Source: Cryptomeria japonica (lineage: Eukaryota; Streptophyta; Pinopsida; Cupressales; Cupressaceae). From it: a DNA stretch of 64,000 nt. A program made the translations under genes and the position numbers. Shown here piece after piece: positions 55,664-64,000 of this stretch. The DNA lies in NCBI RefSeq assembly GCF_030272615.1, contig NC_081412.1, forward strand, positions 98,953,796 to 99,017,795. The letters are read 5' to 3'. The notes under the pieces are model-generated. The model made no database searches, was not told where the DNA came from, and saw nothing but the letters and a program-made list of their open reading frames with translations. Each line of letters begins with the position of its first letter. The stretch's first letter is position 1.

Positions 55664-57603
55664 TTAGTATTTCTTTGAACTCGAGGTATGATCATAGATA
55701 GTAAAAATAATAGAGGATATGAAATGGACAGGGGATGGAAGATGAGAATTTTCAAAGGATTGGACTAACGGAATTAGATTGTGAAAAATGGATGGTGGAT
55801 AATGGATGGGGTTTTGAAGGATTTGTGGAAGATCAACATTGGCACACACCTTGGAGGGTGGTGGAGTAGTGGAGGAGAGTGTTTTGAATTATATGGAGGA
55901 TAAAGTGGGGATTTTGGGACATGAAGACCCAAAATAGAAGGGGATAATAGAGTTGGGATGGTGGATTTTGGGACATAAGGACCCAAAATGGATTTTGAAG
56001 ATTGATGAGTGTTAGATGGAAGATTGGAGGACTTATGAATAGATAGAGCTTTTGGATTAGCAAGTTTGGATGTCAATTTTGTTTTTACTTTGAGATGCAT
56101 TGGCTCTTTGAGTAGTTTGGGAATCCACATAGTTTTTGATTTTGTCTTTTGTGGCCTTTGCAGCCTTTTTTATTTTTCCTTCTTTCAGATCATATTTTTC
56201 TTTTGAGAGTGTTGTTTTGAGGGGACATGTTGATCCTTTAATTTTTGTGGATTTTGAGATTTATGCTTTTTAGATTGGGCATCCAAATTGATTCCAATAG
56301 AAATGGAATGGGTGCATGAGGATGAAGGGTTGATGGACTTTATGGATGGTGGGATGATGAAAGGATAGTGTTGGGAGGCATTCAATGATGTGTGCCTTTG
56401 TTGATCTTTCTTAGGGATTATTTGAGGTGATGGGGTGGTGGATGTACGGATATAAGGACCCAAAATGGATGGAAGGAATTGAGGATTCAATGTTGGAACA
56501 TAGGGGACCAAAATGGATGTGGAAGATGAGGGATGAAGAGATTTTGATTTAAATGAAGGACATTTGGATTTAGGAGGAAGAGGATGTACCAACATCTTGA
56601 GCATTAGCTTGAGGACCCTTATTATTTTGGAAACAAGATGCGAGTCCATTTTGAGGGGGATGGGATGTGGAAGAAGGATTAGGATCTTTAGATGGATTGG
56701 GATCATGACATGGAGATGAAGGGATACTTTGATCTTGACTAGGGAGGGTATCATGAGATAGAGTGGAAGGGGTGATTGGATCATGAGATGGGAGAGGATC
56801 ATGTGATGGAGGGAGATGATTGGATAGAGGAATCATATGATCATGAGTTGAAGTGGAGGGAATGATATCATTATCTGGATTAGAGGGAGATTCATCATGA
56901 GATGAAGAGGATTATATGCTAGCATGCTTTGGAATAATCTTTTGGCATGTTTGGAGTTATGGGGATTGTGTGATGGAGGAGGATACATAAGCTTTGATGT
57001 GAGCAGATGGAGGAATGGGGGTATCATGAAGTGCAGGGGATTGGGATTTGTTTTGAGGTGGAGGTGATGGAGGTGGATGAAGAACTTGAGGATATTTGGC
57101 AACTTTGTTTTCAGGTGGGGATTTGCCTCCTTTGCTAGCATGCCTTGGATAAGATTATGGATGATGGACTTGGAGGATGTGGATAATACGGATTTTGGAG
57201 GATTAGGATTAGATGGAGGATTGGGATAATGGATTGGGGAATTAGGATTAATGCTTGGAAGATTATTGAGTAAAGGATTTGGATGGGGAGTACACATAAT
57301 GAATGTGTTCTAAAAGGATGGGGATTGTGATATGGATGGGAGGGGAGATGGAGGCATATATGTGGATGAGGGATAATATGGAGATACAGATGGGGAATAA
57401 GATGGATTTCCCTTGTCAAAGGTAGAAGAAGAATATGAGATATGATATAGATTGGGATTGGATATAGTGTGTTGAGATGAAATGGATGGGGATATAATAG
57501 ATGGATGGGAGGTTATGGGATTGACTTGGTAGGAAAGTTGAGGTGGTTCTTGAACTTCCATGATCATCTGCTCATACCAAGATTTGAAATTATGGGTAGC
57601 CAT
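55664..57603 (-). pseudogene. element G Pro/Ser-rich frame, degenerate
   Basis: The ATG at 57603 gives MATHNFKSWYEQMIMEVQEP and a Ser/Pro/Tyr-rich stretch. Frames 57297-56833, 56836-56570, 56802-56185 and 56130-55774 carry on in shifted registers with repeated S-H-D-P, P-N-P-N-P and K-S-K words, including a Lys-rich AKATKDKIKN. No Gag core, knuckle or enzyme motif was seen. It is probably the remnant of a structural or spacer protein; low complexity could also arise from repeat expansion. Confidence 0.4.
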
Positions 57604-58099
57604 ATTGAGAATGAGGGACTAGATTGGAATTGGATGAATATGTTTTGAAGAAGAAATATGATGAAGATGATGTTAAATGGATATGAGGATTAGGACTTAG
57701 CTTTGAATGATGATGGATTGGATTTGATTTGATTAGACTTGATTTGATTGGATTGGTCCTTGGATTAGGACTTGATTTGATTTGATTGGTCTTTGTATTA
57801 GGACTTGATTGGATTGGATTGGATTGGATTGGATTGATTTGGATTAGGATGAAACCTTAGCCTTTAGATAAGGACTTATATGGGAATTGATGATGGATTG
57901 GATTTGATTAGATTAAATGATTGGATGATTGATTGATGAGGGATTGGATAACTGGATTAAAAAGATGGATTGGTCGATTGATTGGACTTTTGGAGATTTG
58001 ATTGGATTAGAAGAAGAATGATTATGGAAGAATGGATAGATAATAGGAAGGAGAAAGGGGAAGGATACCCAAAGTTGGATGAATGATTTGAACATAAAT

Positions 58100-59845
58100 A
58101 TTAGTTGAGGAAGGATGATTGTTTGAATGGATGAAAGTGGATTGGGGATTGGAGAATTGCTTGGATAGATAGAAATAGATTAGGGATTTGATGATGACAA
58201 GATGGAATTGGGAAAGAGGGAGGATTGATTAGTTGGAGGAATGATGGACTTAGCAAGAGATATCAAGAAATGAATACATGTTGACCACACAACATACTAT
58301 CCTAAGAAGTTGGATGAGGAGGAAAACCTTTGCTTGTTGACTTAAGTACACACCCAATAGCTAATCAAAATACGACCATTGAGCTTCACACAATGGATTC
58401 TCAACATCGTATTAGCTGACTCCAAATGCTAATGGGGGCACGATATGACAAGTCTCTTGGGGGAGTTACTATCTCCCTTGCACAAATATTATCTATCTTT
58501 TGGAGGTGAACCGGGTGGCCTCTAATCCTAGAGCTCTTAGTATGGATTTATGTTTGAAGACTACTCCTTGTAGTCATGCAAGCACGATTGAGGCCTATAG
58601 CCCTACAAACTACTAAGAAAGATGTAGTCACACAAGCGTGATTGAGACCTAAAGGCCCTACAAAATTCTCAATATGAGAATGAACTCTCAAATAGCTCCG
58701 TCCTCCAAAATTTTCATCCCAAGAGGCCTATTTATTATAGTGAGTTGGAATGCTCGGGTTTTATCCGTACTTGCTTGGGTTTCTCCCCTCTCACTAATGC
58801 CCGTGTGAGTGTGCTAGACAAATTGGGAGGGCAGGCCCGCTAAAGGTATGCACACAAAAAACTAGAAAAGATTCGAGGGTCTAGATTTCTGATTGTCTAT
58901 ATAGACAAGAGCATACTCTCCTACCTCTACACTTTCCCCAAACACAAACAAGAACTTTGTTCTTTCATCCCTAATTAAATCTAAGTGCCTAGAAAAAATA
59001 TTAGGAAAACACAATGTTTGGTAGAATCTCCTTAGGCAACCTGCAAAACATCAGATCAGTAGTTTTTGGATTATGTCTTGGACTACTCGAAAAGAACCTG
59101 CAAAACTCAAAATTTGGATTAATAGAACAAAGTCTGTAGAAACAACGCTTGAGTTGTTCCATAGACAGTCATGTTGAAGTGCCTCCACAGGCACTGAAAT
59201 GCCTGCGTACGTGCTACAAAGGGGCCCAAAATCAGAAAATGAAAGAAAAATGCAAGAAAAAAAATGAAAATTTAAAAAAAAAATAGAATATACCTGATGC
59301 AGTCGCATTGTTCTGATGTCAGTTGCGCTAAAACACGTGCACTCACGTTGAAACAGGTTAGTGCAAACAAAACAAAAATTTGAAAATTAAAAAATGAGCG
59401 AGAATCTAACATAGTGCCCGCACTATTCCCAGAGCGAGACTTCTAAAAAATAAAAAGATAATTAGAGATAAAAACTAACAATTTTTTTGATTTTTTCTCT
59501 TTTTAGTGTGTTTTTAAGTTGTTAATTATAAAATAAAAAATAGAAGATGGAATAGTAAACATGATGAAACCGAATGATGAAATGTTGTAGGTGGATGTGA
59601 TGTTCCCGCAACGCTCGCATTGATCTGCAGACCTGCAAAATGGGCGGGTTAAAAATTTAAATTTTAAATCTTACGCGCTAAAGCACACACACTTGTGCCA
59701 AAGGCCCTATCACTCGCACTGAATCCGAAGCACTCACACCAATTTGCAGTCGCTCACGCTATTTCAACACCTACGACTAAAAATTCACAAAAACTCCAAA
59801 AAATTGTTAAATTTAGGGACATGGGTCCCACTGAGTGTGCTAGAA
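58100..59845 (-). other. leader region of element G
   Basis: The ggattggatt-type low-complexity sequence fades out by about 58260. After it come sequences related to the F leader: a block with cctaaaggccctacaa and cccctctcacta, then AT-rich DNA to the right LTR. No frame is supported. The primer site should lie just left of 59846; agggacatgggtcccactga is a candidate region, resembling 63520-63540 in F, but I cannot match it to a tRNA. Confidence 0.5.
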
Positions 59846-60802
59846 TGAAGAGGGGAAAAAGATGGAAAAGGGACAAAGGAGGTTAGAATGCAAAGAAATC
59901 AAACAAGCCACAATACAAATGCAAATAACCATATTTATACCTTGTCTTTCACCTCTCCCTCAAATTGAGCTTGATGAAGTGAAGGTACCCCTTTTGATGC
60001 TCCACTTGATTTGGTCCTTTCTTGATGTGGATGTGGATTGATCTCCTTTGCTAAACAAGATAAGGGTTTGATAGGATTTGGATAGATTTAGATTGGAAAA
60101 TTGAAGGATTATGAGGGTATTATGATGATATGATAGGAAGAAGATAGAAAAGAAATGGGTAGCATAAGGATAGAAGAATGGAAGACTTATTGATTTGAGA
60201 AGGAAAGATGCTCCAATTTATAGATTGGAGGAGGCCAATGGAGGGCCAAGATTGATCTGATCATGAAGGGCTAAAACTGATCCAAGATAGTGGACATGGA
60301 TCAAGGATGCCTTGGGAGAATAAAGAGGAATATAAAATTCCTTGGGGAAAGGGGAGAGGAATTAAAAATTCCAAAATAAAGGATGCATAGGGAGATTCAA
60401 ACAAATATGAATTTCTTTGAGAGGTTCAATGTTGATGTGACATGAGTGAGAATTTAAAAATTGGAGAATAATGGTAAGTGGGATTATGAGAGATTATAGA
60501 AGGATTAATTAGGTTAAGTGGGGATTAGGAAAAGTGATTTATAGGAATCACATGACTAGGTTAATTAATTAAAATTAATTAACTGGGTGGGTTTAGAGGA
60601 AAAAATTATTGGAGGGACTTTATAAGAATAGGGGAATAATTAGTTTATTTGATAAATTAATTATTGGATAATAGTGAGATGATTAATTAAATTAGATTTA
60701 ATTAACATTGAGAAGAATAAGGATAGAACAATTAAATCTATTAATTATGTTGACTAGCTTAAATTGATTAAATATTGATTTAATTAATTTCAGGTGTCTA
60801 CA
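59846..60802 (-). repeat. 5' LTR of element G (right, 957 bp)
   Basis: It starts TGAAGAGGGG and ends GTGTCTACA on the plus strand, followed by the TSD AGTAT. It matches the left LTR without the SINE. A TATA-like CTATAAATTGG lies near 60215 on the minus strand. Confidence 0.9.
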
Positions 60803-60807
60803 AGTAT
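60803..60807. other. target site duplication, right side of element G
   Basis: AGTAT, identical to 52460-52464. Across it the Gag of F reads on (NNQDYT before, NTSHPHG after). Confidence 0.85.
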
Positions 60808-61413
60808 AATCTTGATTGTTTCCCCCAAATATAACACGGGGTCTCCTTGTGTAGGGATTGACATGATCTTGAATATTCTCTTGTTGTTGAGCATATGCAT
60901 TGGTATTCCTCTGCCCTTGGAAAGGACGAGCATGGGGTTGATCATGTGTGTATCTAGCATCATTGGTATAAGAACGAGTATTAGTCACTTCAGGTCTTTG
61001 AAACAAGGATGAGGGTGAGTTAGGCATGAGACATTCTTTTTTATTACCACTATCATTACCAATAGGATTTGCATTAGCTTGATTGGATCATCTTCCAATA
61101 TTTGTGACACATCAAAGTCATGGGGTAATCTTGTACCGTTGTGCATAAAAATTTGCACAAGGTATTGATGATCTCTTCTCATAATTTCCTCAGTTATTCT
61201 ATTAAATCATGCATCGGATATGGTGTCTTGAATATCTCCAAAAGTAATGGACTCATTTTCATTGTCATTGTCATTGTCTGGTGGACTACTATGATTGTAA
61301 GAGATTTGTGGGTTGTAAAATTCATCTCCATGAAACTCATAAGTGCTCATGTTGAGATATCTTAGAGCTTCTTTGGCTTCTCTTCTAGACCTTTGTGAAT
61401 AGGTTTCAACCAT
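60808..61413 (-). pseudogene. element F Gag, N-terminal third
   Basis: The ATG at 61413 opens MVETYSQRSRREAKEALRYL, with an acidic run DNDNDNEN. A stop near 61207 follows, then RRDHQYLVQIFMHNGTRLPH, a frameshift near 61070, and SSLFQRPEVTNTRSYTNDAR to FGGNNQDYT at the insertion point of element G. The start is supported by the long frame-free leader to its right. Confidence 0.75.
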
Positions 61414-63550
61414 GAACTAAGCTTGGATACAAAAAGGATGAGAAGGAAAATGTGAAGATTATGGGAGGCCAATAGGATTGTAGAATGGAGTAAGAATCTA
61501 GGGTTGTCTTGTAATTGAACAAATTGTAAGTTCAAGATAAATGTGATAATCTAAAGCAAGGTGTGGCTTCCAAAGAGATGATAGACTCTTGAGGAGGTAA
61601 GTTGACCTTAACTAAAGATAGCCAAATGGTATCCAAGATGATATATTTGATGTGGGAACCACCTAGTGATGTGATGTAATGTGTTTGTAAGATAGGATGA
61701 GGACTACTAACAACCTTTTGACTCTAGTTCGAAAGTGTGAGAGGAAATTGCGAATGTTGTTTGAAAAGAACTAAAAATATATGAAAAAGCCATGACAAGT
61801 GATGGTTGACTAAAAATGAAGCCATGATCAGATACATATGAAAAAGATGTACAAACACGATAATATATGTCGTATATGCATAAAAAAGCGACACAGTCAT
61901 GATTCTGGTGAAGTTTTGATTTCTGTCCAAATTTTGCAAAAGTTGAAGGTGAGTAGATCTCAATGTTGATTGTTTTATGGCAAGAAGAAACAACAAACAG
62001 GAAGACACAATGTTTGAAGGTTTGTTTGTCCAAATTCAATCATAATGTGTATGTTCAATAAGTTTCCACTGGTATAGAACAAATCAAAAACACTTGTAAG
62101 CATGAACAACCTAGGCTGGAAAGAGGATACTACTTGTTGAGTTCCCACAATGGAATTTAGTCAGAGCCGCACTTATTTAGAGTGGATAGCCTAGAAATTT
62201 GGTAGCAGTGGCTCCACTCCATGGTAATAACTTTTTAGGCATACCAAACTTTGAATTTCCAAAGACCAAAAGATTTAATGGAATTTTCTACCTCTACTTT
62301 GAACTACGAGAATGTGGGATGACTTCAGAGGTTTGAACTACTATAGCAACAAGCAATGCATTTTTGGCTAGCACTACAACAAAGGTATCTAGTGGGGGAA
62401 CTTAAATGAAACCTAGTGTCTACCCATGCGATAGTGACTCATTTAAGAATTTATTACAGTCCTTGTTAAAGGATTTTTACGCATCTATCACAAGTGTGGA
62501 TACTGGGGGAAACCATCGGTGTAGATACATATCACCAAGCAATTGTGGTTTTTGCCTAACTTATTTATTTATAAAGTGGGCTAAAGAAGTATCGCCCAGG
62601 TCGTTCCCTCTCACTTGGTCTTATGGGCCACTTGGGAGGCAGACCCTTCTACCTAAACAAAATAAGATAATAAAAATTTATCTTACACCCAAGGTCCAAT
62701 GGAAGGTGAGGCAAGAGGATACTTTTGTTATTATCCTAGGGTTTAAACAAAAAAACATTCCTAGAGCACAAGACACTTCAAACAAGTTAATTTACTCCTA
62801 ATAAAAGTGATGTTACCGAGTAATTAAACTAGTAAAAGGAAGACACACACCTAAACTACCCCTGCAAGCAAAATGATAAGTAGTTTCAATGATTACCCCT
62901 TCTTGCAATCAAACTTGTTAGGTTAATTTTAGAAATTCCAACATGAAATGTGAAAAAGGGGCCTTCGACAAGCTGATATAGACAACTGCACAACTTTGTT
63001 AGGCCACAAGGGGTTAAAACAAAAAACCAAATCAAATCTGAATTCTATTCCTAATTAAAAGACAAAATGTAAAACACAGACATGATTATACCTGACAGAA
63101 ATTTGGAAAGACGTAGACTGAGAACTTGCAACATGCAAAATATAGAAAGGGCGTACATGACACTACAAAATAGATACATGATAATAACTGTCAGATACAC
63201 AGAATAAAAGATCACAAACATGATCCTATGAAGCACAAACTCAAAAATATTAATCACAAACGTGAAAATAAAGTTCAAAATTTTGTCAGATCCCAGAACC
63301 ATAGATATTGAAAAAAGGATACACATACGAAAAAATATACCTCATAGACGTAGGAAGATGATTCAAATACGCGTCTTTGTTAATCCTACAAAATAGAAAA
63401 ATCAGACAAGACACAAATGTGACAGAATGATGCAAATACATGATTTATGTCGGTAATCATCATTGATCTAATCTACAACTCAACAACAAAACTTTAAAAA
63501 AAATTATAAAAGAAAAAGGGACTAAGGTCCCACTGGTCATGCCAAAATAT
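61414..63550 (-). other. long leader of element F
   Basis: 2.1 kb without a supported gene, typical of the long leaders of Tat/Ogre elements. 62390-62660 shares wording with the G leader (ccctctcacttggtc, cttgggaggcagaccc). The plus frame 62406-62801 is open for 131 codons but has no homologous frame in G and is not called. Confidence 0.55.
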
Positions 63551-64000
63551 ATACTGTGAAAATGGAATGTTAAAACTATTGTAAAACCAACAAACATCCA
63601 ACCACATAAAACCCTAGCTCTACAATTAAGAATCCATCATACACCAATGAAGAACCTAAAATATGCAAATCATAATAAAATAGAAATATTATACCATTCA
63701 CATGCTTAGTAGTGTTTAATCTCTATTATTTCCTATCTCCATTGATCTTGTTTGATATAGTTGCTCTCAGATTTTGTATTAGGCACAAGAGCTCAACAAA
63801 GAATGGATTGTGGTTGTGTAGATACTTGAGTGCTTGGTATCTATGCAAGTTGATTGATCGCATTAGTTAGGCTTATAAAAGGATGAAAGGATTCCTCTTA
63901 TATAGAAGAAACCTTAGAAAATGGAGGGATGGGATTAAGAAGTGAAAGGATAAATGGTCGGGTAGGATTGAAGGGTAGGTATAGAAAATAATAAAAGATA
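63551..64000 (-). repeat. probable 5' LTR of element F, cut by the window edge
   Basis: It lies at the expected place beyond the leader. The minus strand has a TATA-like CTATATAAGAGG near 63890 and a purine-rich plus strand like the LTR of G. The exact inner end (possibly tgtgaaaatgg near 63555) and the primer site are uncertain, and the outer end is outside the window. Confidence 0.4.

Larger units (their letters stand above)
52465..60802 (-). mobile_element. element G: non-autonomous LTR element nested in F
   Basis: LTRs at 52465-53743 (enlarged by a SINE) and 59846-60802 flank a 6.1-kb interior; TSD AGTAT on both sides. The minus-strand polypurine tract AAAGAGGGGCAAAA (53744-53757) adjoins the left LTR, so the element runs on the minus strand. 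The interior has a degenerate Pro/Ser-rich frame but no Gag core, protease, RT or integrase. Leader wording (cttgggagg.aggccc, 58800-58840) resembles the leader of F (62630-62645), suggesting that G is a reduced relative of F. Confidence 0.88.
46890..63550 (-). mobile_element. element F: Tat/Ogre-like gypsy element, decayed, interrupted by G
   Basis: Minus-strand order from the right: leader (63550-61414), Gag N-terminus (61413-60808), [element G], Gag core (52459-51100), protease (50570-50200), a spacer with acidic frames (50033-48830), RT (48610-47720), RNase H (47700-47390) and a second RNase H region (47360-47000). Integrase and 3' LTR are missing. Two RNase H regions are typical of the Tat lineage. 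All domains carry stops. Confidence 0.8.

Noticed and set aside
59820-59845. Primer binding site of element G
   Set aside because: agggacatgggtcccactga resembles the equivalent place in F, but I could not match it to a tRNA 3' end starting with TGG at the LTR edge.
62406-62801. 131-codon plus-strand frame in the F leader
   Set aside because: The related leader of element G does not keep the frame and the peptide has no known motif.

Overview
The window looks like repeat-dominated nuclear DNA of a seed plant with a large genome, most likely a gymnosperm (inference). The grounds are AT-rich, transposon-derived sequence, nested LTR elements, a CACTA transposon, pentatricopeptide (PPR) repeats of the wording seen in conifer-type PPR proteins, and a primer site matching plant nuclear tRNA-Trp. 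I see no intact host gene, rRNA or tRNA. Almost every reading frame is a transposon gene or a decaying pseudogene.

Layout. 1-885 is the minus-strand 3' part of a Ty3/gypsy-like family, here called family 1. 1170-4321 is a ~1050-codon retroelement-type pseudogene of unknown function. 4738-6180 holds a possible copia LTR end and a 107-bp tandem repeat. 6537-15388 is element A, the best copy of family 1: two LTRs, a tRNA-Trp primer site, a long leader, a Gag-protease reading frame without RT or integrase, an internal 1.3-kb tandem duplication, a polypurine tract and a 3' LTR. It sits inside a 578-bp tandem repeat (6265-6536 and 15389-16270). About 17500-25290 is a minus-strand CACTA (En/Spm) transposon with a TNP2-type transposase and a multi-exon companion gene. 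25560-27420 is an intronless CWC22 pseudogene, with a second CWC22 fragment inverted at 27410-27610.

27702-41541 is a head-to-tail duplication of a 6.92-kb unit. Each unit carries a broken PPR pseudogene, a minus-strand family 1 gag fragment (element C) and the 5' part of a plus-strand insertion (element D). D (38337-43505) lies inside the gag of C, whose 5' part and 5' LTR continue to 46733. About 46890-63550 is a minus-strand Tat/Ogre-like gypsy element (F) with decayed gag, protease, RT and two RNase H regions; its 5' LTR probably runs off the right edge. A non-autonomous LTR element (G, 52465-60802) is inserted in the gag of F with a perfect 5-bp target duplication, and a poly-T-ended SINE is inserted in one LTR of G.

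The most unusual content is family 1. Its copies share a Trp primer site, a gag-protease-tail frame that ends at the same place, a protease-like domain with D-P-S-C where D-T/S/G-G is expected, and a hairpin motif repeated through U5 and leader. Most premature stops in the window are CAG/CAA/CGA-to-stop changes, as expected from decay of methylated cytosines.
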